From NCBI RefSeq assembly GCF_023146395.1, contig NZ_JAGLCD010000008.1, positions 124,001 through 188,000 of the forward strand: a stretch of DNA of 64,000 nt, in the 5' to 3' direction. Position 1 is the first letter of the stretch. The number at the start of each line of letters is the position of its first letter. This document shows positions 1 through 8,180 of this stretch, in pieces. This DNA is from Aeromicrobium sp. (GTDB lineage: Bacteria; Actinomycetota; Actinomycetes; Propionibacteriales; Nocardioidaceae). The translations under genes were made by a program, and so were the position numbers. The notes beneath the pieces are model-generated. The model was not told where the DNA came from and searched no databases. It worked only from the letters and a program-made list of their open reading frames with translations.

Positions 1-9
1 ACATCGTGC

Positions 10-31
10 AGCGGCTCGCCGCTGAGCCGCT
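10..31. terminator. possible hairpin upstream of the mnh operon
   Basis: An 8-bp perfect inverted repeat (agcggctc / gagccgct) with a 6-nt loop lies before the mnhA promoter. It could end transcription of a gene outside the window. There is no T-run, so the terminator role is only a guess. Confidence 0.3.
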
Positions 32-45
32 CGGCCGCGTCCCGA

Positions 46-51
46 TAGACT
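46..51 (+). promoter_or_regulatory. -10 box of the mnh operon
   Basis: TAGACT lies 9 nt before the mnhA ATG and there is no Shine-Dalgarno sequence between them. This suggests an almost leaderless transcript for the whole antiporter operon. Confidence 0.45.
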
Positions 52-60
52 GGACGTCGA

Positions 61-2895
61 ATGATCACCCTGCTGACTGCGCACCTCGTGGCCGCAGCGG
101 GTGCCCCTGCCCTCGTCCGCCTCCTCGACCGCCGCGCGTTCCTCGTGCTGGCCCTCGTCCCGGCGGCGAGCTTCGCGTGGTTGCTCCCCCAGGTCACGGA
201 CCGCGACGTCGTGAGGCAGGACGTCGCCTGGGTCCCTGGGCTCGGTCTGGACATCTCGCTCCGCCTGGGGGAGATCAGCGGGCCGTTCTCGCTGCTGGTC
301 ACCGGCGTCGGGGCTCTCGTGCTGTTCTACTGCGGGTGGTACTTCAAGCCCGGCGACACCGAGCTCTGGCGGTTCGGCGCGGTGTTCACGGCGTTCGCCG
401 GCGCGATGCTCGGCCTGGTGCTGTCCGACAACGTCTACCTGCTCTACGTGTTCTGGGAGCTCACGACGGTCCTGTCGTACCTGCTCGTGGGTCACAACCC
501 CGAGCGGCGCGCCAACCGGCGAGCCGCGATGAACGCCCTGCTCGTCACGACGCTCGGCGGACTCGCGATGCTCGCGGGCCTGGTGATCCTGCACTTGACG
601 TCCGGCTCGCCGCTGCTGAGCGAGATCGTCGCCGATCCGCCGGAGCCCACCACGGCGGTGCAGGTCGCCGTGGCCCTCGCGCTCGTCGGCGCCGTCTCGA
701 AGTCGGCCCTCGTCCCGTTCCACTTCTGGCTGCCGGGCGCGATGGCCGCCCCCACTCCCGTCAGCGCCTACCTGCACGCGGCCGCCATGGTCAAGGCGGG
801 CATCTTCCTCGTCGCCGTGCTGGCGCCCGCCTTCGCCGACCTCGCCTGGTGGCGCCCCGTGCTCGTCACGCTCGGCCTCGTCACGATGGTCGTGGGCGGC
901 CTGCGGGCCCTGCGTCAGTACGACGTCAAGCTCCTGCTCGCCTACGGCACGGTCAGTCAGCTGGGCTTCCTGACCCTGGTGGCCTCGATCGGCACGCGGT
1001 CGGCCGCCGTGGCCGGACTCGCGATGGTCGTCGCGCACGCCCTCTTCAAGTCCACCCTGTTCCTTGTGGTCGGCATCATCGACCGCAGTGCGGGCACGCG
1101 CGACCTGCGCGACCTGTCGGGCCTGTGGCGCCTGCTGCCCTGGCCCTTCGCCGCCGCCGTCGTGGCCGGGGCCTCGATGGCGGGCATCCCGCCGACCTTC
1201 GGCTTCGTCGCCAAGGAGGCGGTGCTCGCCTCGGTCGAGGACCTCGGCGCCGACACCGGCGCCGGATGGGGCGCCGTCGCCCTCGCCGGCATCGTGGTCG
1301 GCACGATCCTGACGGTCGCCTACACCGCACGCTTCGTGTGGGGCGCGTTCGCCACCAAGGCCGACGTCCCCGCCTGCGACATCGTGCGCCGCTCCCCCTG
1401 GTTCGTCGTCGCCCCCGTGGTGCTGGCCGCCGCCTCGATCGTCGCCGGCTTCTCCGGCCCCTGGTTCACCTCGATCCTGGCCCGCGCGGGCCAGGCGTAC
1501 CCCGCGGGAGCCCACGAGCTCGAGCTCACGCTGTGGCACGGCGTGAACCTGCCGCTGCTGCTCTCGCTCACCACGCTCGTGCTCGGCGTCGCGCTGTTCG
1601 TGGCCCGTCGCCCCGTCGCGGCCCTCCAGCACGCCATGACCGATCGCCTCCCGATGCCCGATGCCGAGCAGGCGTACTACGCCGCAGTGCGCGGGGTGGA
1701 GCGCGTCTCGATCGAGCTCACCGGTCGCGTCCAGCGCGGTTCGCTGCCGTTCTACCTCGGCACCATCATCGTGGTCCTGGCCCTGGTCCCCGGCTCGATG
1801 CTCGTCCGGGCGTTCGCCCTCAACGACGGCGAGATGCGCCTCGACCTGGCCGACCGCCCGGCCCAGGTCGTGGTCGTGGCCCTCGTCGTGGCGGCCGCGA
1901 TCGCCGCGGTGCGCTCGCGGCGCCGTCTGCGCGCGGTGCTGCTCGTGGGCGTCACGGGCTACGGCACGGCGGTGCTGTTCGTGCTGCACGGCGCGCCCGA
2001 CCTCGCGCTGACCCAGGTGCTGGTCGAGACCTTCCTGCTCGTGACCTTCGTGCTGGTGCTGCGCCGCCTCCCCCCGTTCTTCTCCGAACGGCCGTTCACG
2101 GCCGACCGCTGGATCCGCGTCACGGCCGGAGTCGTCGTGGGCGGCGTCGTGGCCGGCCTCGCCCTCCTGACGGCCACCTCGCGCACGGCCGAGCCGATCG
2201 GCCCCCAGTTCGCCGAGCCCACCGTGAGCTACGGCGGCGGCTACAACATCGTCAACATCACCCTGGTCGACATCCGCGCGTGGGACACCCTGGGCGAGCT
2301 CTCGGTCCTGGTCGTCGCGGCCACCGGCGTCGCCAGCCTGATCCACCTGCTCACCGACCGCGCCGAACGCATCACCCGGGTGCCGGCCGGCTCAGGCTCG
2401 CAGCGCTGGCTGCAGCGGGTCGAGGCGGTGCGCTCCGCACGTCGCTCGGTCGTGTTCGAGGTCGTGACCCGGCTGGTCTTCCACGCCGTCATCATGTACT
2501 CGATCTATCTGATGCTCGTGGGCCACTACGAGCCCGGCGGCGGGTTCGCCGGCGGCCTCATCGCCGGCCTCGCGCTGATGGTGCGCTACCTGGTCGGCGG
2601 TCGCCAGGAGCTCGACGCCGCCGCCCCCGTCGACGCCGGGCTCGTGCTCGGCCTCGGCCTCGCCGTGGCCGCCCTGGCCGGCCTCCTGCCGACGCTGCTG
2701 GGTGGCGGGGTGCTCCAGAGCGCCATCATCGACATCCCTCTCGGCCCCTTCGGTGAGCTGCACCTGGTGACGTCGGTGTTCTTCGACATCGGCGTCTACC
2801 TCGTGGTGATCGGTCTGGCGCTCGACGTGCTTCGCAGCCTCGGCGGCGGCATCGACCAGCACGTCGCCGACGAGGACCGGGCGGTGGGCGTGTGA
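61..2895 (+). CDS. mnhA: Mrp/Mnh Na+/H+ antiporter subunit A with fused subunit B
   Basis: Large membrane subunit of the multi-subunit Na+(K+)/H+ antiporter used for sodium and alkaline-pH tolerance. At 944 residues it has the NuoL/MrpA-type proton-channel domain in about the first 500 residues, with the conserved stretches KSALVPFHFWLPGAM and AHALFKSTLF. A DUF4040-like helical region and then an MnhB-type domain follow, the latter marked by GHYEPGGGFAGGL near residue 825. No separate mnhB exists in the operon, so B is supplied by this fusion, as in many actinobacteria. It is the first gene of the operon, and its stop overlaps a small coupled ORF before mnhC. Confidence 0.95.
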   Translation: MITLLTAHLVAAAGAPALVRLLDRRAFLVLALVPAASFAWLLPQVTDRDVVRQDVAWVPGLGLDISLRLGEISGPFSLLVTGVGALVLFYCGWYFKPGDTELWRFGAVFTAFAGAMLGLVLSDNVYLLYVFWELTTVLSYLLVGHNPERRANRRAAMNALLVTTLGGLAMLAGLVILHLTSGSPLLSEIVADPPEPTTAVQVAVALALVGAVSKSALVPFHFWLPGAMAAPTPVSAYLHAAAMVKAGIFLVAVLAPAFADLAWWRPVLVTLGLVTMVVGGLRALRQYDVKLLLAYGTVSQLGFLTLVASIGTRSAAVAGLAMVVAHALFKSTLFLVVGIIDRSAGTRDLRDLSGLWRLLPWPFAAAVVAGASMAGIPPTFGFVAKEAVLASVEDLGADTGAGWGAVALAGIVVGTILTVAYTARFVWGAFATKADVPACDIVRRSPWFVVAPVVLAAASIVAGFSGPWFTSILARAGQAYPAGAHELELTLWHGVNLPLLLSLTTLVLGVALFVARRPVAALQHAMTDRLPMPDAEQAYYAAVRGVERVSIELTGRVQRGSLPFYLGTIIVVLALVPGSMLVRAFALNDGEMRLDLADRPAQVVVVALVVAAAIAAVRSRRRLRAVLLVGVTGYGTAVLFVLHGAPDLALTQVLVETFLLVTFVLVLRRLPPFFSERPFTADRWIRVTAGVVVGGVVAGLALLTATSRTAEPIGPQFAEPTVSYGGGYNIVNITLVDIRAWDTLGELSVLVVAATGVASLIHLLTDRAERITRVPAGSGSQRWLQRVEAVRSARRSVVFEVVTRLVFHAVIMYSIYLMLVGHYEPGGGFAGGLIAGLALMVRYLVGGRQELDAAAPVDAGLVLGLGLAVAALAGLLPTLLGGGVLQSAIIDIPLGPFGELHLVTSVFFDIGVYLVVIGLALDVLRSLGGGIDQHVADEDRAVGV

Positions 2896-3002
2896 ACCCG
2901 CGACGAGTGAGGACCCCCGTGAGTGAGCGTCAGCGAGCCTGGCACGACGTGATCATCGCGGCCCCGCCGCGGCTCGTGCTCGTCCAGGCGGTGCCGCGAT
3001 GA
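2892..3002 (+). CDS. 36-codon bridging ORF between mnhA and mnhC
   Basis: A GTG overlaps the mnhA stop as GTGA, and the frame stays open for 36 codons until its TGA overlaps the mnhC ATG as ATGA. It therefore links two genes that would otherwise be 103 bases apart by translational coupling on both sides. The peptide starts VNPRRVRTPVSERQRAWHDV and has a hydrophobic stretch IIAAPP...LVLVQAV. I recognise no family. It may be a coupling device, a decayed gene remnant or chance. Confidence 0.4.
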   Translation: MNPRRVRTPVSERQRAWHDVIIAAPPRLVLVQAVPR

Positions 3003-3472
3003 GCGTCGACCTCGCCCTGATCGTCGCGATCGGCGTGCTCGTGGCCTGCGGCACGACGCTCGTGCTGGAGCGCAGCCTCTCGCGGATCCTCGTGGGCTTC
3101 GTGCTGCTGAGCAACGGCGTCAACCTGTTCTTCATCGTGGCCTCCGGGCCCCCGGGGGCCGCCCCCATCGTGGGGGCCTCGGACGAGCGCATGGCCGATC
3201 CGCTCCCCCAGGCCATGGCGCTCACCGCCATCGTCATCACGCTCGGGGTCACGGCGTTCGGACTCGCCCTGGCGTACCGCACGTGGCAGCTCGAGGGGCA
3301 TGACGACGTGCAGGACGACGTCGAGGACGCCCTCGTCATCCGGCGCGCCGAGCGCGACGACACCTCGGCCAGCTTCGACGAGGTCGACGCCTCGCTCCCC
3401 GAGGAGGAGGGCGCCGACCTCCCCAGGGTCGAGGACGACGTCACCCAGGAGCCCGACGGAGGGCCCCGATGA
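2999..3472 (+). CDS. mnhC: Mrp/Mnh antiporter subunit C
   Basis: NuoK-like membrane subunit with three transmembrane helices in the first ~100 residues. The conserved run SRILVGFVLLSNGVNLFF and the PLPQAMALTAIVI helix identify the family. At 157 residues it is longer than the usual ~110-125, because of a strongly acidic C-terminal tail (about residues 103-157, many Asp/Glu) that should lie in the cytoplasm. The stop overlaps the mnhD start (ATGA), indicating coupled translation. Confidence 0.93.
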   Translation: MSVDLALIVAIGVLVACGTTLVLERSLSRILVGFVLLSNGVNLFFIVASGPPGAAPIVGASDERMADPLPQAMALTAIVITLGVTAFGLALAYRTWQLEGHDDVQDDVEDALVIRRAERDDTSASFDEVDASLPEEEGADLPRVEDDVTQEPDGGPR

Positions 3473-5037
3473 ACCACCTCGCGAGCCAGCTCGTGCTGGT
3501 GCCGGTCATCGTGCCGCTGCTGGGGGCCGGGCTCTGCCTCGCGTTCGGTCGCTCGGCCCGCGCGCAGCGCATCATCAGCATCCTGACGCTGACGATCGTG
3601 GTCGTCGCCGCCAGCGCCCTGCTCTGGCGGGCCGACCAGTTCGGCCCGCAGGCGGTCAACGTCGGCGGCTGGCCGGCCGACCTCGGCATCAGCCTGGTCG
3701 CCGACCGCCTCTCGGCGCTGCTGCTCGTGGTCTCGACCATCGTCACCCTGACGGTGCTGCTGTACTCCTTCGGTCAGGGCATCGTCGAGTTCGGCCGGGA
3801 CACCCCGCTGTCGGTCTTCCACCCGACGTTCCTCGTGCTGAGCGCGGGCGTCTCGGCCGCCTTCTTGTCCGCCGACCTGTTCAACCTGTTCGTGGGATTC
3901 GAGATCCTGCTGGCCGCGAGCTACGTGCTCATCACCCTGGGCGGCACCGAGGCCCGGGTCCGCGCGGGCACGATCTACGTGATCGTCAGCCTGATCTCGT
4001 CGGTGCTGTTCCTGATCTCGATCGCGGCGGTCTACGCGGCCACCGGCACCGTCAACCTGGCGGCGCTCCCCGAGCGCATCGCCGCACTGCCAGAACCGCT
4101 CCAGCTCGTCCTGCAGCTCATGCTGCTGCTGACGTTCTCGATCAAGGCCGCCGTGTTCCCCCTCTCGGCCTGGCTGCCCGACTCCTATCCCACGGCCCCC
4201 GCCCCCGTCACGGCCGTGTTCGCCGGGCTGCTGACGAAGGTCGGCATCTACGCGATCATCCGGGTGCAGACCACGGTCTTCCCCGAGCAGCCGTTGCGCA
4301 CGCTGCTGCTGACGGCGGCGATCCTGACGATGGTCGTGGGCATCCTCGGCGCCGTCGCGCAGTCCGACATCAAACGTCTGTTGTCGTTCACGCTCGTGAG
4401 CCACATCGGCTACATGCTGTTCGGCATCGCCCTCGCGAGCGAGGCGGGCTACGCCGGCGCGATCTTCTACGTCGTGCACCACATCACGGTCCAGACCGCG
4501 CTGTTCCTCGTCGCCGGGCTCATCGAGTACCGCAGCGGCACGACGCAGCTCGACCGCCTGGGCGGGCTCGCGCGCGCGGCACCCGTGCTCGCGCTGCTGT
4601 TCTTCATCCCGGCCATGAACCTCGCCGGCATACCGCCGTTCTCGGGATTCCTCGGCAAGCTCGCCCTGATCCAGGCCGGGACCGAGGCCGGTGACTGGCT
4701 CGCCTACACCGGCGTGGCCGCCGGCCTGGCCACGAGCCTGCTCACGCTCTACGCCGTGGCCAAGGCGTGGAACCGCGCCTTCTGGCAGCCGCGTGACGAG
4801 AACATCGAGAACGACGTCCCGTCGACCGGTGCCCTGCACCCGGGGCACCGGACCATGACCGAGGACAAGGTCCTGCGTCTGCCCCGCGGCATGGCGCTGC
4901 CGACCCTCGCCCTGGTCACGTTCTCGGTGGCCCTCACGGTGGCGGCCGGTCCGCTCGTGGGCGTCAGCCAGCGCGCGGCCGCCGAGCTCGTCGACCGCAC
5001 CCCCTACATCGACGCCGTGCTGGGTGATGTGCCGTGA
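3469..5037 (+). CDS. mnhD: Mrp/Mnh antiporter subunit D
   Basis: Second NuoL/M/N-like proton-translocating subunit, 522 residues and about 14 transmembrane segments. Family marks are the SADLFNLFVGFEILLAASYV helix, the KAAVFPLSAWLPDSYPTAPAPV segment with its conserved Lys, and SDIKRLLSFTLVSHIGYM. It works with MnhA in the proton path of the antiporter. It starts inside the mnhC stop and its own stop overlaps the mnhE GTG. Confidence 0.95.
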   Translation: MNHLASQLVLVPVIVPLLGAGLCLAFGRSARAQRIISILTLTIVVVAASALLWRADQFGPQAVNVGGWPADLGISLVADRLSALLLVVSTIVTLTVLLYSFGQGIVEFGRDTPLSVFHPTFLVLSAGVSAAFLSADLFNLFVGFEILLAASYVLITLGGTEARVRAGTIYVIVSLISSVLFLISIAAVYAATGTVNLAALPERIAALPEPLQLVLQLMLLLTFSIKAAVFPLSAWLPDSYPTAPAPVTAVFAGLLTKVGIYAIIRVQTTVFPEQPLRTLLLTAAILTMVVGILGAVAQSDIKRLLSFTLVSHIGYMLFGIALASEAGYAGAIFYVVHHITVQTALFLVAGLIEYRSGTTQLDRLGGLARAAPVLALLFFIPAMNLAGIPPFSGFLGKLALIQAGTEAGDWLAYTGVAAGLATSLLTLYAVAKAWNRAFWQPRDENIENDVPSTGALHPGHRTMTEDKVLRLPRGMALPTLALVTFSVALTVAAGPLVGVSQRAAAELVDRTPYIDAVLGDVP

Positions 5038-5570
5038 TCCGTTGGACCGCCGTGCTCGGCCTGACCCTGCTGTGGCTCCTGATGTGGGGCGACGTCACCG
5101 CCGTCCTCGTCGTGGGCGGCCTGCTCGTCTCGGTCATCGTGCTCGTGGTGTTCCCGTTCCCGAAGGCCGACTGGGGCGGCTCGTTCCGCCCCTGGCCCTT
5201 CCTGCTGCTGGTGGGGCGCTTCGCCGTCGACCTGGTCGTGGCCAGCGTCCAGGTCGCCTGGCTCGCCATCCGCCCGCAGGCGCTGGGTCGCAGCGCGATC
5301 ATCCAGGTCCAGCTCCACACCCGCTCGGACCTGCTGCTCGTGCTCACCAGCGAGCTGGTCTCCCTCGTGCCGGGCAGCCTGCTGATCGAGCTCGACGCCG
5401 ATCTCGGCATCCTGACCCTCCACGTCCTCGACGGCGGCCAGGACCTCGCCCGGGTCGAGGCGCGGGTGCTGGCCCAGGAACAGCGCCTGATCGCCGCCCT
5501 GGGCTCGCGCGCGGAGCGTGACGCGTACTGCTCGGGTCCGGCCACGACCACCCCGGAGGCGACCCCGTGA
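5034..5570 (+). CDS. mnhE: Mrp/Mnh antiporter subunit E
   Basis: Small membrane subunit of the Mrp complex, 178 residues. Two N-terminal hydrophobic helices and a third near residues 55-75 are followed by a cytoplasmic domain. The stretch LTSELVSLVPGSLLIELD is typical of MnhE. The GTG start is fixed by a GTGA overlap with the mnhD stop, and the stop overlaps mnhF in the same way. Confidence 0.93.
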   Translation: MIRWTAVLGLTLLWLLMWGDVTAVLVVGGLLVSVIVLVVFPFPKADWGGSFRPWPFLLLVGRFAVDLVVASVQVAWLAIRPQALGRSAIIQVQLHTRSDLLLVLTSELVSLVPGSLLIELDADLGILTLHVLDGGQDLARVEARVLAQEQRLIAALGSRAERDAYCSGPATTTPEATP

Positions 5571-5866
5571 CCACCGTCGGCATCGTCTGCATCGCCCTGC
5601 TCGCGGTCACGGGCACGCTGTGCCTGATCCGCATCGTCCGCGGGCCGACGACCCTCGACCGCACCGTGGCCACCGACGTCTTCATCGCCGCGTCCGCAGG
5701 CGCGATCGGCATCGAGGCCGCGATCGGGCGGCACACCACGACGCTGCCGATCATCATGACGCTGTCGCTCGTCGGCTTCCTCGGCTCGGTCAGCATCGCG
5801 CGGTTCGCCGCGCGCGACGACGGGCCGTCGCAGCGCACCGCCCGCGATCGGAAGGGACGCTCATGA
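5567..5866 (+). CDS. mnhF: Mrp/Mnh antiporter subunit F
   Basis: Small three-helix membrane subunit of 99 residues. The sequence CLIRIVRGPTTLDRTVATDV, linking helices 1 and 2, is the MnhF signature. The GTG start overlaps the mnhE stop and the TGA stop overlaps the mnhG ATG, so E, F and G are probably translated as a coupled set. Confidence 0.93.
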   Translation: MTTVGIVCIALLAVTGTLCLIRIVRGPTTLDRTVATDVFIAASAGAIGIEAAIGRHTTTLPIIMTLSLVGFLGSVSIARFAARDDGPSQRTARDRKGRS

Positions 5867-6180
5867 TCGACGTCGCCGCCGGCTTCTTCCTCCTCGCCGG
5901 AGCCCTGCTCGCCCTGGCCGCCTCGATCGCCCTCGTGCGGTTCCCCGACGTGTTCTCCCGCATGCATGCGGCCACCAAGCCCCAGACGCTCGGACTCTTG
6001 TGCATCCTCGTGGGCCTGGCGCTGCGCCTGCAGTCCGTGGGCGCCATCACGACGATCGTGCTGATCATCGCGTTCCAGCTGCTCACGGCACCCGTGGCCT
6101 CGCACATGGTGGGGCGCGCCTCGCACCGCATCGGACTGCTCGACGAGAGCCGTCTCTCGCGCAACGACCTCGACGACTGA
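5863..6180 (+). CDS. mnhG: Mrp/Mnh antiporter subunit G
   Basis: Last subunit of the Mrp antiporter, 105 residues with three hydrophobic helices. The family motif RFPDVFSRMHAATKPQTLG sits between helices 1 and 2. ATG 5863 was chosen because it overlaps the mnhF stop (ATGA); a longer reading upstream would duplicate mnhF sequence in another frame. It ends one base from the stop of the opposite-strand glycosylase gene, so the two genes are tail to tail. Confidence 0.93.
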   Translation: MIDVAAGFFLLAGALLALAASIALVRFPDVFSRMHAATKPQTLGLLCILVGLALRLQSVGAITTIVLIIAFQLLTAPVASHMVGRASHRIGLLDESRLSRNDLDD

Positions 6181-6181
6181 C

Positions 6182-7042
6182 CTACTTGACGAACTTGCTG
6201 GTGGAGCGGTCCTTGAGCGGCTTGCCGTCGGTCTGACAGGTCGGGCAGTACTGCAGCGAGGAATCGGCGAAGACGACCTCCGCGACGGTGTCACCGCACA
6301 CCGGACACGCCTCGCCGGTGCGCCCGTGCACGCGCATGCGCGTGCGCTTGTCGTCCTTGAGCTCGGCCGGTGGCTTGCCGTGCGCCTCCTGGAGGGCCTC
6401 GGTCAGGACCTGCTGGACGGCGGCCGCGAGGCGCTCGACCTCCTCGTCGTCGAGTGACTCGGCGATCGCGAACGGCGACAGCTTCGCGGCGTGCAGGATC
6501 TCGTCGCTGTAGGCGTTGCCGATGCCGGCGATGATCTTCTGGTCGCGCAGGAGACGTTTGACCTGCATGCGTCGCTGCAGCAGGGGGCGCAGGTCGAAGC
6601 CGTCGGCGAGCGGGTCAGGGCCGAGGGCCGCGATCCCGGGCACGTCGGCGGGGTCGCGCACGACGTAGACCGCCAGACCCTTGCGGGTGCCCGCCTCGGT
6701 GAGGTCGAACCCGATCGTCGGACCGTCGCCGTGGTCGAGGCGCACGCGCAGCGCGATGGGCCCAGGACCCATCGTGACCCGCTTCGTCGCGAGGTGGTCG
6801 GACCACCGGATCCAGCCGGCCTTCGCCAGGTGGATCACGAGGTGCAGGCCGTCGACGTCGACGTCGATGAACTTGCCGTGCCGGTGGACGCCCGTGACGG
6901 CCAGGCCCAGCAGCGCGTCCGGCGGCGGGTCGAACGTCTTCAGCACCGCGAACGAGGCCGGCTCGACGCCGGCCACGACGGCCCCGACCATGCGGTGGCG
7001 CAGGTCCGCGACGAGCGCGTCGACCTCGGGCATCTCCGGCAT
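6182..7042 (-). CDS. Fpg/Nei family DNA glycosylase/AP lyase
   Basis: Base-excision repair enzyme that removes oxidised bases and nicks the abasic site. The mature N-terminus is Pro2-Glu3 (MPEMPEVD), the catalytic pair of this family. The HGKFIDVDV strand follows, then the helix-two-turn-helix region RLLRDQKIIAGIGNAYSDEIL, and a C-terminal zinc finger CPVCG...YCPTC. At 286 residues it is family-sized. The ATG is fixed by the need for Pro at position 2. Sequence alone does not separate Fpg (8-oxoG) from actinobacterial Nei (oxidised pyrimidines) substrate choice, so no symbol is given. Confidence 0.9.
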   Translation of the reverse strand: MPEMPEVDALVADLRHRMVGAVVAGVEPASFAVLKTFDPPPDALLGLAVTGVHRHGKFIDVDVDGLHLVIHLAKAGWIRWSDHLATKRVTMGPGPIALRVRLDHGDGPTIGFDLTEAGTRKGLAVYVVRDPADVPGIAALGPDPLADGFDLRPLLQRRMQVKRLLRDQKIIAGIGNAYSDEILHAAKLSPFAIAESLDDEEVERLAAAVQQVLTEALQEAHGKPPAELKDDKRTRMRVHGRTGEACPVCGDTVAEVVFADSSLQYCPTCQTDGKPLKDRSTSKFVK

Positions 7043-7087
7043 GGACCTATCGTGCCACCGCCCGCGGACTCCCTCCGCCGACCTGCC

Positions 7088-8146
7088 TCAGTCGACGGTC
7101 GTGAAGAAGCCCTGCATGCCGGGCCAGGTGGTGCGCCCGGCGGCGCGGCCCGTGAGCACGCCCAGGTGCCCGCCCGGCGCCTGGAGGAGCTGGGTGCGGG
7201 GCGCCCCCGTGACGAGGTCGAGCAGATGCTCGACGGCCGGCAGGGGGGCCAGCGTGTCGTTGAGGCCCGCCACCACCAGCACCGGCACGTCGATGTCGGC
7301 CAGCCGCACCGGCCGTCCGCCGAGCTGCATCGTGCCCGTCGCGAACTCGTTGGTCCGCATGATGACGTGGTACAGCTGGCCGAACGTGCGGCCGGGGTAG
7401 GCGTACATGCTGCTCATGAACCGGTCGACGGCCTCGAGCTGGGCGAGGAAGTCGCGGTCGTCGGCGTGCGTCAGCATCGAGATCGGCTTGGTCAGGTACT
7501 TGTCGGCCGCCGACAGCTGGAAGCCCCACTTGGTCAGCGGCGCCGGCACCCCGCCGAGCGCACGGTACGTCGGACCGACCAGGCCCCCGAGCACGCGGTC
7601 GACGGGTCGCGCGAGCGCGAGCAGCGGCACCTGACGCAGGTCGAAGGGGCTCGCCACCGCCGTGACGGAGGCGACTGGCAGGTCCTGCCGCGCCGCCGCG
7701 GTGAACATCGTGAAGATGCCCCCCAGGCTCCAGCCGGCCATGTGCAGGTCCTGCCCGCCGGAGTCGACCGACGCCTCGGCGAGGGCCTCCGGCAGGAGCT
7801 TGTCGACCCAGTGCTCGATGCCGAGCGCCCGGTGGCCGAAGTTCACGGGCCCGTAGTCGACGAGGTACACGTCGCGCCCCTGGTCGACGAAGTACTCGGC
7901 GACGCTGCAGCCGCGCCGCAGGTCGAAGGCCAGGGCGGGTGCCGCGAGCGGCGGTGTCAGGAACAGCGGCTTGCCGTGCGGCCGCACCCCGTCGGCGCGG
8001 TCGTAGCGGTAGAGCGTGAACCGCTCGTTCTCGCGCACGACCTCGCGCGGCATGGGCCGCAGGTCGGCGAGCGGACGCCGCCGCACCTTGTCGACCAGGT
8101 TGACGCGAGCGGCACCGAGGTCCCGCGGGATCCGCAAGGGTGTCAT
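7088..8146 (-). CDS. PhaC-like alpha/beta hydrolase
   Basis: A 352-residue alpha/beta hydrolase resembling class III poly(3-hydroxyalkanoate) synthase subunits. The nucleophile elbow reads GWSLGG, with Ser where true PhaC has Cys. The acid is likely in VVAGLNDTLAP and the His in PGGHLGVLTG. An N-terminal YFVDQGRDVYLVDYGPV strand matches the PhaC fold. The Ser nucleophile argues for a lipase, esterase or transacylase rather than a PHA polymerase. ATG 8146 was preferred over a GTG 24 bases upstream because GGGGTGG precedes it closely. No pha genes are nearby. Confidence 0.75.
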   Translation of the reverse strand: MTPLRIPRDLGAARVNLVDKVRRRPLADLRPMPREVVRENERFTLYRYDRADGVRPHGKPLFLTPPLAAPALAFDLRRGCSVAEYFVDQGRDVYLVDYGPVNFGHRALGIEHWVDKLLPEALAEASVDSGGQDLHMAGWSLGGIFTMFTAAARQDLPVASVTAVASPFDLRQVPLLALARPVDRVLGGLVGPTYRALGGVPAPLTKWGFQLSAADKYLTKPISMLTHADDRDFLAQLEAVDRFMSSMYAYPGRTFGQLYHVIMRTNEFATGTMQLGGRPVRLADIDVPVLVVAGLNDTLAPLPAVEHLLDLVTGAPRTQLLQAPGGHLGVLTGRAAGRTTWPGMQGFFTTVD

Positions 8147-8180
8147 CGCCACCCCGGGATCATGGCACACCCGCGACTGG

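Noticed and set aside
2953-4848. 631-codon minus-strand frame opposite mnhC and mnhD
   Set aside because: Low-complexity Arg/Gln/Glu-rich translation, antisense to two conserved membrane subunits.
7088-8146. True PHA synthase
   Set aside because: The lipase box has Ser (GWSLGG), not the Cys needed by PhaC, and no other pha gene is nearby; only the fold is claimed.
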